In this document: in pieces, positions 24,011-37,400 of the stretch
Layout of the letters: each line of letters begins with the position of its first letter
Numbering within the stretch: the stretch's first letter is position 1
Assembly (NCBI GenBank): GCA_964030785.1
Contig: OZ034971.1
Coordinates: 39,050,304-39,114,303 of the forward strand
DNA: 64,000 bases
DNA from: Siderastrea siderea
Taxonomy: Eukaryota; Cnidaria; Anthozoa; Scleractinia; Rhizangiidae
Direction of reading: 5' to 3'
Position numbers and translations under genes: made by a program
The notes under the pieces: generated by a model
Told to the model about the DNA's origin: nothing
Seen by the model: only the letters and a program-made list of their open reading frames with translations
The model's database searches: none

Positions 24011-24340
24011 AAGTTGTTAAAAAATGCAGCCCTGTTCAAGAATATAAAAATAAATGGTAGTTGAGCGGTAGACATAGTAGATGATCCGGCTGGTGGCGTT
24101 TAATTCGGGGATTCCCCTAAGGCCCTCAGATGACGTAACACAACATGTGTTTCCGCTTTTCCAGGAAAAGACTTTCACATACGTTCTGTGAAGACCGCTT
24201 GCGTAACACAAATTTTAGCAAACAAATAATTCTAATTATTTCCATTTCACCCATCCTGTTTCTCCATTACAGAAATAAGGTAATCTTTCAAGGGAGTTGC
24301 CTTAAGTTATACTTAAACTGGACAATCTTGTTGTTATTGT
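24011..24340. other. Spacer with dispersed repeat shared with 15096-15195
   Basis: The segment at 24058-24160 repeats sequence found near 15096. No gene seen. Confidence 0.6.
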
Positions 24341-25267
24341 TCCGTGACCCGGTCGCGAGCTCATCTCCCGATGAAAATTGCCAAGAGCTCTCTTGACATT
24401 GCTGATTCCTAGAAACCATGTTCACCTTTCCGAGAATTACCTTTGCAGTATTCAAAATAAAGTGGGAAATGAACAGTAAATTGCAGTTTCATTCGTCTCT
24501 ACTCCATCTGAATTCCTCATCCGTGGCCTTATGCTTTGATATAAAAAAAAGCTAATCGATAATTGGACATCAAATCAACGGCCCCTAAAACTGGGGAGGG
24601 GGGTACTCCCTTATATTAACTAGATATTCACACTATCTGCAGCCCCACTTTAACCTAAAGCAGGGTATATTGTAGGCTCCTGTATAGATTTTGACCATTT
24701 TGGTCTGAATTAGGGTGTGGTTTGTGATTCTGGTCTGGAACTGGGTGTTTTTAGAAGCTACTTTTTATCATTATCTTCTCTTGAGAAGTGTGTTTTGATT
24801 ATTATCAGAACTTTGAAGCCCGTCTCAAATATCAACGCAAACCGAAGCAGTTCCGAAAATAGGGACGTCGAAATTTGGGTCAGGTCTGAAATAGGGTAGG
24901 GAAAGTAACATATTTTAATCTAAAATATGGTAAGCTAGGATTTCAAGGAGTGTGTCCCATACCCCCACCCAAATTTTAGGGGAGTACCTCTCCCCGGGCC
25001 CAAAACCGACGGGTCCCGCATCCCGTGTCTGATAGAATGCTCATCCCTACTCGCTAGTCACTTGGCTGAGTGTGAATCCCAGAGCAGGGGGGGAGGCACT
25101 TGACTAATGTTTGGCTATAGGGATACCACTGAGGGTTTGAAACCCTGACCTACCCTTTGAAGGACAACACCAGGCTGCATAATTTTTAGGTCCCTGTTTA
25201 GGGCAAATGACAACACTCCCTTGTTTTAAAAGTGTTTCAAATAGCAGCAAATGTCCCTGTAAAGGAG

Positions 25268-25586
25268 ATATATAGAGGATATTACACGACGGTGCGAAGA
25301 TATGAAGTTTATTTTCGAGTGGTATAAACAATATTTTACGAACGAGCGCAGCATGAGTAAAATATTGTTTCTTACCACGAGTAAATAAAATTCATATCTT
25401 CAAGCTGCCGTGTTATTTTCTTTTTATTACATAGACAAAAGTGTTTTTGCACAAAAAAAACAGTGTCATCAAAAGCGGGAAATGGCATCAGCGATATCCT
25501 CACTAGCGAGGATATGGAAAATACACCACTTGAGTAGTTTCGTATGAACTTTATTTATTTTCCACTAAAACACTGTTGTCTATATA
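25268..25586. mobile_element. Palindromic MITE private to copy B
   Basis: Begins 'tatatagagg' and ends 'gttgtctatata', and is absent at the matching place in copy A. It contains internal hairpins, including AAACAATATTTTACG...AGTAAAATATTGTTT and 'atatcctcactagcgaggatat'. A relative lies at about 34115-34245, sharing 'gaggatatggaaaatacacc'. Superfamily not assigned. Confidence 0.6.
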
Positions 25587-26369
25587 ATAAAAGGGAGTGT
25601 CCCCCCGGGGGGTGTGCATTGACTGAGGTCGTAGTATTTGCTGGTTTTCTTGCACTTTGGCCTATTTAGTGGGAGTTGACTGCGAAATTCACTGGTATAG
25701 ATTTCAACATCCCCTGTCTAGACATAAATCCCTGCAACTGCCGGACACCTTTAAGGTCCATCTAGCACCCCACCCTCATAACTGTGATTCCAATTATATC
25801 AGTTTCTTAAATAAAATTTTCAAAGACATCATACCATTCAATGTAGAGTTTTTGCCCTTGAATTGAAACACCCATTTTCGTTGTCTAAAATATTTCATCG
25901 TTATTTTTGTTCCTTCAGAAAGACAAGGAAAATCAAGGAGACACAGTAAGGGGGAATTTTTAAGTTAAATGAAATACACTTTGACACTAAGTGAATGTAA
26001 TCTAAATCATTCCACTTTATTGATATAACATTAACTAAAGGATTATAATTACAAAACACTCGTTTATGTTCACAATTAGCCTGAAGAAAAACACACAAAA
26101 AGGTTTGGGAGAATTAGAAAGCTCAGGTGAACCAATAAAATGGAGAAAGCAGTATACTCTGATATTCTCCATCCCAAACTGTCTTGTGTCTTAACATTAG
26201 ACTACCAAAAATAAGAACACAAATTAAGGTACGGATATGATTATGCCCTAAAAGTTTTCCATACTGGCTAAATGTAAACAAAAGTTAACAACAGTACATG
26301 TTCAGGACAACTTCAAGTGTTTGTATGTAAAACTTAAAAGGTCATTTGCTGAAATTCTCCCAGAACCTC

Positions 26370-27885
26370 CAGGGCTCGAGACTAACGGTAGCCAACTAGT
26401 CACAGACTAGTAGAAATTCCATTTTGGCTAGTAAGTTTTGGGCTTTCACTAGCCATTTTGGCTAGTGAAAATTTCAAAGCACTAAAGCACCGGATGGAAA
26501 CCAAATTAAATATTGCTTCTGATGATCGGATCCCAAAAGCAAATTGAGTGCGCAGAAACTAAAACTTATCCTTATTCCTTAAAAGGGTATCATAATGTTT
26601 GTATGACACTTGTTTTGTCCTCTCAACATTTTCCCTACTAACTCTTGTCTCAGATGGCAACGTTTTCTCTGTCATTTCTCGGTTCGAACGAAATTAGTCG
26701 TCTTCAGAATGTTTCACCATACGTTTCCTTGAAAGGTCCATTAATGCGCTCATATGATATTTATCTACACGTTAGTAGGTTCACACAATTCTTGGGTCTT
26801 CTGTTATCGAGTTTTTGCCATTAATTGAAACGTTCTCTTCCAAGCGTTTCTCTCTACGTAACGTCTTCACAATGTTTCTCCGTACGTAAGCAGGTTCGTC
26901 GATTTATTACTGTCTAGCCTTCTCAACGTTTCTTTGTACATTAACACGTCCGTACGACATTGTTCTGCTCTTCCAGAGGTTTTCAGTGTGAGTACACTCG
27001 TACGATAAGTCGACACTGCTTAGCGTTTCTCTGTACGTTAGTATGCCCATACGGCTTAAGTCTTGTCTTCTCAACGTTTATCCGTACGTTAGTGCAATTT
27101 TAGTTGTCTCATTTACGTTTCTCCATAATTTATTGTCCCACTGTTAAATAGTTCAGTTTGTCCGTTCGGCATTCTTCCGTACGTCACATACTTTCTTACG
27201 GAATTAGTTTTGTCTAATATCGTTTCTCCGTAAGTTAGTAGTGGTGTATTTTATTAGTCTCTGTATCTTGGTACGTTGGCAGCGTTTCTCCCTACTGTAG
27301 TGCATTTGCAACCAACGTGTTTGATATGACGTCTCAGCGTTTCTCCTTACCTTAGTAAGTTCGAACCTTTATAAGTATTTTCTGCTCAGTGTTTCTCCAC
27401 ACTTAAATACGCTTATAATTTACTGGTCTTCTCTTGTAGACGTTTTTCCGTATGTGAGTTGAGTGCTGTATCAGTCTTGTTTTTTTGACGTTTCTCTGTA
27501 CCTTACAACGTTCGTACAATGTTAGTCTTGTCTTCCCAACGTTTCTCCCTACAATGACATGCTCATATAAGGTTAACTGTTCGAGTTATTCGTCATGATC
27601 TGATTGAAACGGAAAAGAGAACTACATCGCGCTTGGGAATTTGCCCTGAAGGCACAAAGTACTTGTCTTTAACCATTGGAAAGAATAGTCCGCATTCAAG
27701 TTCTTCACTCTTGAGATTACAGAGAGGCATGTTTACAGTACTTAACTCGGCTAAAAATTAGACATATTGAACATAGTATGAGATTATGCAAAAAGTCTGG
27801 CTAGTGAAAATTTATTTTGGCTAGTGAAATCAAACCTCTCGCTAGGCACTAGGCTACTGAGCTGAAGTGTTAGTCTCGAGCCCTG
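26370..27885. mobile_element. 1.5 kb hAT-like nonautonomous element
   Basis: Perfect 17 bp terminal inverted repeats CAGGGCTCGAGACTAAC / GTTAGTCTCGAGCCCTG, with ACCTC on both sides (26365-26369 and 27886-27890). The empty site is visible in copy A at about 1920-1935. 'ggctagtgaaaattt' recurs beneath both ends as a subterminal repeat. The interior is a degenerate tandem repeat rather than a transposase gene. Confidence 0.85.
26600..27580. repeat. Degenerate minisatellite with core CGTTTCTCCGTACGTTAGTA
   Basis: At least 15 diverged units, at intervals of about 50-70 bp, carry variants of 'caacgtttctccgtacgtta' with 'ttcgtacga' and 'cttgtcttctcaacg' between them. Spacers are not conserved in length, and the units have drifted too far for a young satellite. 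Confidence 0.75.
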
Positions 27886-30800
27886 ACCTCTCATTGGGAG
27901 TTAATCAGGTCCCAGAGGTTGTAAACACAGATTCGTGAAGAACAAAATCTAACAAGTTCTCATTATGTTTAATATACACTGCTGAGTGTTTACACCTGAC
28001 TCACTCAGTGTAATCTCAAACTAACACTAACAAAGAAGGAGAATTAATTTATTGTCATAATAACAGTGTTTTGCACAGATTAGTGCATCAATGTATTGCA
28101 GTGAGTTTGAGAGAACTTGAATGATTCTGTGACGTTTTGCTTTCATTCTCCCAAACTCTCTCCACTGCACAAATTGACAATACACTAGAAAAATAAAAAT
28201 TAAAACAATTTAAAATGACAAAATATTACTGCAACAGTTTAAGGAGGCTTGAAAGGGTTTTTAGTTGCGCGGACCTAGCCTACACACAACATGGCTAGAA
28301 TGCACAAATCACCCATGGCAACTGAATTGAAATTTCTAGTAAAAGTCGCCCGCGCAAAATACTGGAAGTGAGAATATGGCATAAATTTGGCAAACCAGAA
28401 ATAAAACGTGCACGAAACATTTGTTTTTATTGAGAAATTTTGCTTGCCAACCCATCCAGCATTTTCACATGGTGGCCATGTAGCCTTCAGTGTGCCAAGT
28501 CAAATAGAACTGTTTGGAGAATAGTTATTCAGTGGAACTTTTTGGAATTAAAAAAGAAACTTTTTCAATATAACTTAAGTACTACTGAATTAAATTATAA
28601 TTAATTCTTTGTCATACTGCTAGAAAAGTTAAAGAATTTAGGGCGCTTGCTAAAAATGGAATAAAAAGGGTAGGTCACCAACTTAGTTTTTTAGACACTT
28701 GGCAAAAAACTGAAATTTGGAGGGTCCTTTGTTAACATTAAGTGTTGCCATGGTAATTATGGCTAATTGACGTTTGTTGTCACAATCAGCCTTACAGTAT
28801 GGCCCATTAAAAGAGGTATTAAGATATGCATGGTTTGCCCACATGGTCAGAAATACTTTTTTGTAACAGCTTTCCTCGTTTCAAAAGGACTAAACAATTA
28901 AAAACCCTTTTGAGCCACCTTAAAACACAATGCCTGATACAAGTATGGCAATGAATTTGAGAGAAATTTAATGCTTGCGAAAACCGAAGCAAATACATCA
29001 CACTTATTATAAAAAAAATCAATTAACCAAGAAATAATAACTGTATTTACCTAAGCTAATGTATAAACACAGGAGAGGGACTCTCATTATTTAAAAGTGA
29101 CAGAGATACTTGTTGGAGAATGAATACTAAGGAAAAAACAAGAAAGAAAGAAACCCCTCAATGCACCAGAACCATGTTTTGAGCATATGATACCAGTTTG
29201 TTTTACCCAGTAAATAATAAAACAAAACATTAACTGAAAATTGTCTAATTTTTTACATCACTGGCAATCAAATCAACTGAGTTATGTAATTTTAGCTGGC
29301 ACTATTTTAGTATTTACCTTAGTTGTACCACAGGGTAAAATACCATAACACACTGTATAGGTCTGACTTAGTAAATGTTGAAACTAATCAACCTTATAGT
29401 GGTACCAAAATTGTAGTTTAAATCCTGAACGTACAATGTACAATCACTACGGTCACTTTAAATAACAGACCACCCCCCCCCCCCCCGCCCCGATTGCTAA
29501 TCTAGGATGTCAGTTATACAGGGTGTGTTTAGCTTAATCACTCCTGTCACTTTTAAACAAATAGTTCCCCACACCCCTCCTTCCAAAAAATGATATTATT
29601 AAACAATTCTTCCACAAGGAACTACTTCATTGGATAATTAGTGAAAAATAAACAACTCCTATCAAACAGGTGCAATACAAATAATTATTGTTTTATTAAA
29701 TTGTTGTTGATTTTTTGTCTTTAAATTTTTTGGACAAATGTTTGTTTTACGGATAAGCTTTTGAATGCTGTGGCACCTGACATAGCATTCATTGAGGCAA
29801 AAAGCAAGGTTATTCACAGAATGATAAAGTGTGTGCAGCGTTCCAATGATGGACTGCTTTCAACCCTTTCAGGATAGTCGAGAGCGAGACTGTAGCGAGG
29901 AGGAAAGACAACAAGAGACTGTTCCCCCTCGGCTCTTGGATCCAGGTTTTACTTTCTTCGCTTTTTTTTTCTCACTTTCAGCTATCCAGAAAGGGACTGC
30001 TAGAAGTTTAATCAAATGAGAAAACTAGATTTAGAGTTTTTAAACAACATATAATTTAAAAACTTGTGACCTACGGTAAATAAGCTAAGAAGGTAATCTA
30101 TTATTTACAAAAAAGACCGGTGTTTAAACTTCAGTAATACTATAAACTGCCTAAAATATAAGTAATGTTCACGGAAAAGTGAATTCAATGTTTGTCATGG
30201 CCTCAATGAGTTCTTTTGGCCAAAGCCACAGTTCACATGCATCTAATAATTCTCTTACTACAGCTGTACAAACTATATAAAGTATCAGTAACTTATTAAG
30301 TGATACTGTTTGCCAACTAATTACACTGTAATTGACAAGGAAAATGAGTGATGATATTCTTTTCTGAATCATTGTTAACAAGAAGTCGAAATAGACAGGT
30401 AACAGCCAGGCCACTTTCAATCCCCTATGATGCTCCCCTTCCCCATGGCCAGTCAGCCCCCAAGGAAAAAACATAGATTATCCACATTATGTTGGACAGG
30501 TCACATAACTAGTTTTTCCTTAACAGCATATTTTAGGAGGAATTGTTGACACCCCTCGCTGATCTTAAAAAGATATTAGAGCATGACAAAGTTTAATGTT
30601 ATGTATGAATCCAAACATTTTTTAGCCTGTAAAAGTCAATCTACGTAACGTGTATATCCAGTATTTCGAATATTTCAAATCCATTCTCCAAAATCACATG
30701 AGATACCGAATAAACTCTTCAAAATGACAAAGAAGAACTTGACAATTCCTGCAAGATTTTGAATTCCCACAGAAATTTATAGAAATTGAATCAGGCTAGT

Positions 30801-31799
30801 ATTTCAAATCGATTGTAAATTTATTTTTTATTTTAAGTTTGCCACAACCAGTTGAAACCATAGTTTGTATGTTGATGTCAAAGCAGCATAAACGTGAAGA
30901 CAATACAAAAATGACTTCTTAATTTACACTGCCTCAGTCAGTGACCTGAAAGCGGAGATTTCTCACACAATTCCGCTTAGGCAGGATAAAGGGAAATAGG
31001 AGAAATTAATTAAAACAACATATACAAGTTTTAAAGCTAAATAATACAGTATTAGACCTTTATATAAATAATAAGCATGAGAAAAAATTATCTATCATAG
31101 AAATCTACCATGGCAAACAATTTACAAATAAACAACACAAAATTGACTGCTCTGACAAGGGTCTAATTTCTTTTGGCTCCTGCTTTCTCACTTGAACACA
31201 AAAGCAGTTCAGGACGAAACTTTTCTTTCTGAAAAACACAGGGAGCATTTTGATTTTTAACACTCTGTGGGCAGTGAAGCATAAGAAAGAACAACAAATC
31301 TGAAAGTGGAGAAGCTGAAAGTTTTAATTGACTTCATTTGAAAAGTAAATGTGTATCATGTTTTTAACCTCTCCAAAATAGACAATTGCCAGTTAAAGTA
31401 CAATTCAAAATGACAAATAAAGAACACAAGCTGAGGAAATCTTTTACAAATTCATTTAAAGCTTGACATCAAATTATTTTTACCCAAACAATAACAGTCT
31501 GTCAGAAGTCTGTAAGGCTAGTTCATTATAAAAAAAAACATGGCAGAAGATTTTTAAAGGGTGCACTTAATTTGTTCGGTCTTTTATAATATGAGTTTTA
31601 GACACAAAACTGCAATATTTAAACTGACAAGGAAAGTACTGTATGAATTTCTGTAATCTTTTTTTGTTTCTGTTTTATAGTGTATTCCAACAGCAATGAT
31701 TGTGATATGCAACTGCTGTAAAAATACATTTACTTTACTGTGATGTTATTTAACTTATCGTCTTCTTGTTCTTGCGCTATAAAAAACACATGATGAGTT

Positions 31800-32770
31800 T
31801 TAAATAACAATTACCTTGTCATTGTCAAACTCAACATCAACAGCTACAGCAATGTGACCCTCCATGGTCACCGTAATCCCTCTAAACCTCTTAATCCGGC
31901 TTTCTTCATCGAGTGCAATGGCTCGCACAAATTCGCCATCTTTAGTGTATATATCCACTCGCGGGCGGTGTGTTCCTCGTTCTTTACAAGCGATGACGAC
32001 ATGTTCACCTGCAGGGTGGGAAGCCATTGTATAGTTATATCCTTTGGTGTTAATGTTGAACTTGTTCAGCTGTGTTCCATCCTCGGTGAATACGTGAACA
32101 CAGTTATCACCTCTGTCAAGCACCATCACACTGCCGTCAGGGACCGTGGTAATGTCCCTTGCAACCTTCAATATTCCTTCTCCAATGATACAGACATATC
32201 CTCCGTCATGGTTGAACACAACAACAACAGATTTGTACCTACCAGTCTCCCCCAATACCAGCACTTTGTTGCTGCTAACTGTCAGTCTGCTTTCCCAGCA
32301 CCAGTCCCAGTCCCCGCTCACAGGAAACTTGTTCAGCCGGTCACCACTGTGCTGGTACACATGCATTTCCCACTCACATCCCACAGTCCCAGGCTTCCTC
32401 AGTTCGACCAGTACATAGATGTTACTGCTGTTCAGGTTAGTGGCGACATCAAGAATATCTAACTTTGTATCGGCGTCATCAGTTTGAGGTTCAAAACTGT
32501 GAAGAAACTTTCCGCTGCTACTGAATACCTTGACTGTTTTATCCCCAACGTCTGCTATGATAAACTGTCCGTCGGTGTTTGTAGCGATACCGTGCGCCCA
32601 CTTCAGCTTGTGCTCCTCTTCTCCCTCCTGACCAAATGACCATGGTGTAACACAGCAGTGTTCCATGCCAACTTTCCGCAGAACTTCAGTCACTCTTGAG
32701 TCACGCAGAGGGTAAATTTTGTCTGTCCCAATATCAACCGAAGGCCAGATCAAGACGCTTTTACCGGCTG
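31800..32770 (-). pseudogene. NHL-repeat gene, propeller half only
   Basis: About 320 residues aligning with residues 240-556 of the 7013-8683 protein (HCCVTPWSFGQEGEEEHKLK, DGQFIIADVGDKTVKVF, DGSVMVLDRGDNCVHVF). The frame is intact and can be read back to 32852, but its first 25 or so residues are minisatellite sequence, not protein homology. The helical N-terminal half is missing here. A diverged copy of that half lies at 45443-46090 on the same strand. If the 11.4 kb CACTA element between them is taken out, the two are about 1.3 kb apart before the provirus, so they could be exons of one ancestral gene. I could not find a splice pair with matching phase. It ends at the same AAG/GTAATT junction as the intact copy. 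Confidence 0.6.
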
Positions 32771-32800
32771 TTTGCGAAGCAACCCGTGTAAAATAACTCC

Positions 32801-33125
32801 ATGGAATTCCATGGAACTCCATGGAATTCCATAGAATTCCATGGAGTTTCATGGAATTCCATGGAATTCTATGGAAGCCTCATGGAGTTCCATGGAAGCT
32901 CCATGGAATTACATGGAGTTCCATGGAAGCTCCATGGAATTCCATGGAGCTCCATGGAAGCTCCATGGAATTCCATGGAGTTTCATGGAAGCTCCATGGA
33001 GTTCCATGGGGTTCCATGGAAACCACAAGGACTTCCGTGGAGTTCCATGGAAGCTCCATGGAAACCCATGGAGTCCATTGAAGTCTCATGGAATATTGGT
33101 GGAGTTCCATGGAAGCTTACTGAAT
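32801..33125. repeat. CATGGARTTC minisatellite
   Basis: About 30 tandem units of 10-11 bp based on CATGGAATTC, CATGGAGTTC and CATGGAAGCTC. All three plus-strand frames stay open as MEFHGIPWNS-type peptides because the repeat lacks stops; none is a gene. It replaces the expected N-terminal region of the NHL copy. Confidence 0.95.
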
Positions 33126-33667
33126 TTCATTGTGTGACACATAATAGCTTGAAAATAAAAGAGTGAGTTATCCCCACTAATAATTATTATTCAAAATGAC
33201 AACAGTGTATCTTTCATGTGCGAGGACATATATTGACGGTACAGCTGCCTATCAGTGACCTCTGAGGACAGTCAAACTGGCAAGATCGGAAACCGAGTGA
33301 CCTTTTTGGCAGTCAGAGGATTTTTTAATTACTGTATCAATTAATTATATTTTGCACAGAACTACAAGCTGTCCAATTTGGGAAATAACTGACTGCTTGA
33401 ATGGGATTCTGTCAGCTAGCAATATAAATTAATAAATAGTAAAATACATACCTAACCTTACCTCTACAGTCACTCCGAGTAGCAAAATAATTGTATATTA
33501 TATTTTAATCATTAGCATAACCATTTAATTCAACAATTAAATGTGATATCCGAGCGCCCAAAACAAAGTGCCTGCATTCAGTGGTCAGCAGTTGTCACTT
33601 GAGTCATGTGACCTCTGTATCATCAACACAGGCGCCATTTTGAAGTGAAGGTTGCGACAGTTGCGTA
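33126..33667. other. Gene-free spacer left of the CACTA element
   Basis: AT-rich, no coding signal. Ends with the GTA target duplication at 33665-33667. Confidence 0.7.
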
Positions 33668-34429
33668 CACTGGAAAAATTGCCAAGTTTCCATGCATGTA
33701 TTTTTTATGGTCTTTTTGTGGTTTTGCCATGGTTTTTGATAAAATACCATGTGTGGAAAAAGTACCCTTTTTCCACACTTGGTTTTTGTATGAAACCACA
33801 GACGGTTTTTAAGCTTTCCAAATGTGGAAATTATTTATGGACCAGATTAGTGTTATCATGGAAATTTGAATTTCCAAGAAAGGATATCTGGATATCCAAG
33901 ATCACTTATCCCACTGTGGAAATTTGAATTCCAAGAAAGGTTTTTGTACAAGTCCACAGATGGATTAAATTTACCACACATGGAAATTGTTTTCAGACCA
34001 GAAGCATGGAAATTACAATTTCCAGGAAAGGAAATCTGGATTTCCAATGTAACAGGGACCACACTGTGGGCACCTCAGTTACTAAGGCAGGTTTTTGTAT
34101 GAATCAGGCAGGAAATGATGTCATCAATATCCACACTAGTGAGGATATGGAAAATACACCACTATGGTTCTGGATGTAATTTCATATGAATTTTAGAAGT
34201 GGTGTATTTTCCAGTAAAACACTCACACTTATATAATAAAAGACAATGAGGCATTTGAGAACTCAATTTTAAATTATAATATATGAAACAATAAAAACAA
34301 GTACATGTGTAAATAATTGTGAAAAATAAAACTGAAAAGTACACTTAAGACCAAACCTTTGACATTGGTAAGCTGTTGGCATAATAAAATCAAATATAAA
34401 CTGCTGTGTCTGAACAATGATCAGTTTTT

Positions 34430-37400
34430 TTAAAGTTCAAGTTTTTTCACTGTTTTCAGCTGGTCTCTCTTCAGGTTTGCTAGATCAGCATCCTTGTCAG
34501 CTTCTACATAACCATGTTGGATAAGAGCACTGGCAATTGCCCTGATAAAAGTGTTTTTATCTTTCCCTCTGAGGTGGCTCAACCCGAAAAATTTCTTGAG
34601 CTTCTCTAACTCTTTGGACCTCTGGACGTTTGCAACTGATTGCTTGTCCAATGCTACCAATACAATGCAATCACAGGATGCCTGTGTCAGTTCTGCAGTG
34701 GAAAACAAACGAAAAAATAAATTAGAGATGTTCAAGCAAGATATTTGCAGATCACACACCTGCATATCAGTTACACCTGAACCTGGCAGGATACATTTGT
34801 AGTATCCTCCCCTTCCCCCTCCACTGAAAAATAACAGATATACAAACTACAAATTTTAATCACCCCAAAATAATATGCACTTCCCTACCATTTTTTATAC
34901 CAGTTCTGGAGTACCCCCTCTCCCAAGCTTTCTGCCTCAAGTACAGACACATTATATAATTACATATTATATGTACTCTTCTAAAAGTTGATGACAGCTT
35001 TAGTAATAAGCTGTTTTACTTTGAGACTTTTAGAGCTTCTGTTGCTTTAATACTCAATAAACATTTTGCTGAAATATTATGAACTGCATGCAAATACGGC
35101 AATGCATTCAAACTTCATTTCACACAGAAAACAATAAGCCAAATGCAACATCTGTGTCATGATCCAAGTCAAGAAACACAGTGAGTGAAGCATTTACAAA
35201 GAAAATTACAGTTCTGAAAATTAGTTTGTATAAACTCTCACCTGGGTTGAAATAGGACACAAATTCTTTTCTTCTCTTGTCAAATAGACCAGGGGGTGTT
35301 CCATTAGTGCTGCTTGAGTCATCTGCACTCACTGTATCGCTAGCAGTTTCAGTTAGTGTTGCATCCTTCTGAGCCCGTCTTCTTTCTCTCATATGCATTA
35401 ATACCATCTCCTTTATCGCATTTCGTCCCAGGCCATACTTCTTGTAAATAAACCGATCATCACTTTCAAGACGATCAAGAAAAGCTATTAGTTTTCCTGT
35501 CTCTGTGCTATTTTTTTTAAATGATGGGGTTTCTTTGTCTTCAGGCCAGACTTTACAGACTTCATTGATTATCATCTTCTTCCTAAAAGATGCAAAGAAA
35601 TGCTACTGGTAACCACTCAACAAATATCTAAATAAAACACATGGTTATCTCACTTAGGGTATCGACAAGTGATAATCCTGCACCTCTATCACCAAAAATA
35701 AGTTAATATTTACTTCCCTGTTTTCAAACAGACTCTCCCGTTCTCATGATTATAAATCACTAATTGCAGCACTAAAAACAAAGCTGTGTTCTAATGTTCA
35801 TAGATCTATAGACCTACTTGGTATTATATGTGCCTTTGTCTTCCAATGTGAGCTTCTTCTTCTCACTGTGTGTAAGGAGCCTATCCATTGGTTTGGAAAA
35901 GCTGTGGTCACTTTCTGTTCCTATAAATACAAAAAGTAAAGCATTAATACTGTTCTTACATTAGAGCTTGCATGTCAAGTGGTCATAAAGAAATGTACAT
36001 GTTTTCAAATTGCTTACAATTATGGACATCTTTTTGTTAAAATAGGCCATTTCCGAGTTGCCCTTTGCCTGATTTTCATAACGAGTCCTTGCGAAACCAT
36101 TCAAATGGAAATGAGTTTGATTTGCATGGACGTGCAGGTGAAACTCATTTTCATATGAATGGTTTTGGACGAAGACTCATTTCGACACAGAGGCAAAAGG
36201 TAACTCGGAAATGGCCTATTGAACATTCACCAAAGGATGAAGGGGAAATTTTGAAGAATTTGACAACTGCATGGTTCATGAATTTGCCAGGATTAGGCAC
36301 AATAAAATATTTCAAAATCAACACGTCATTTAAATTACAGTTTGGTGTCAATAGACAGAAACTTTTAAAGCCACAAAACTGCATGCAGACCATTTTGTTA
36401 GCCATTTCCATCTTCATCTTTGCTTAAAGCAGGGTTTTGCACTTTTGTACTTACACTTCTAATTAACTTTTGTATAACCATAGGACCCTGAAATGCAAAA
36501 CCATAAAAGTATATGCCAACAACAAATACAATTGTCAATTTCACTTAACCTGTAGAGTTGAAGCTTGAATTTGAACCAAGGAGGGCCTTTATTTGTTCGA
36601 GTAGTAAAATCCGTCTTCCCATAGTCTTAACACCCATTTCTTTCAAATCGGCACGATCAATACCCCTTAAAGCTTTCCCACATATTTTCTCAGCTGAAAT
36701 ATAAAGAACAAAATAAATTTTCATTGCCTTAATCAGTTTTAAATAGGTTTTTCATTTGATATATCCAGAGGAATTTCCTTTTTCTTCCTTTTAACTTGAA
36801 ATTTCCTTCCCTTAGTTGTACTAGTGTGACAGGTACTAGTATAAAAAGATAACCAAAATTATCCGGCTGTATTTACACAAGGGCTGTTCCATTCCCCCCC
36901 CCCCCCCCCCAGCTAAGGATTAAAGGAATCCGAACCCTCACTTTTTTTTTGTCGGCACCCTCGATTTTTCGTCAACGCCTTTGAAAAAAATGTTTGAAGG
37001 ATCCAAATTCTGTCAGCTTCTGTGAAGAAAAATCGGAACCCTCCGTTGCTAAAACCCGCTATATTTAGAAAGGGGGGAATGCAGACGAAAAATGAAACGT
37101 CCCCGGTCTCAAAATGTACAAACCTCTAAACAGCTCACACTCGTCTTTAAATCCTTTGCTTTCCAGCCACTTGAGAACATCTTCCACAGTCCAATCTTGA
37201 AAGCATGCGATAAGAAAAAAAAAACGCAAACACTTGCTTTCACTGAGGTAAAATCTGAATTAAATAATAGGCGCACGGCACCGCCGAAATATATAGCGTC
37301 TCCAGTAGTTTTCCATTTTTTGATGCCATGCAATCATATCTCTTTTTGCTATCGAAGAATCCTACGAAAGATAATTACTCGGCCGCTCAGTGAGTATACA

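Larger units (their letters stand above)
24341..32780. repeat. Segmental duplication, copy B
   Basis: Direct-orientation partner of 1-7960. Apart from two private insertions (25268-25586 and 26370-27885), the order of blocks is the same. It ends inside the propeller half of an NHL gene, beyond which a minisatellite starts at 32801. The intervening sequence has no other supported gene. Confidence 0.9.

Noticed and set aside
26600..27580. Regularly spaced similar motifs resembling a CRISPR array
   Set aside because: Units are strongly diverged, spacing is irregular, the locus is eukaryotic and it lies within a transposon with clear ends.
32801..33166. 121-aa, 98-aa and 86-aa ORFs in three frames
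   Set aside because: All are translations of the CATGGA minisatellite.
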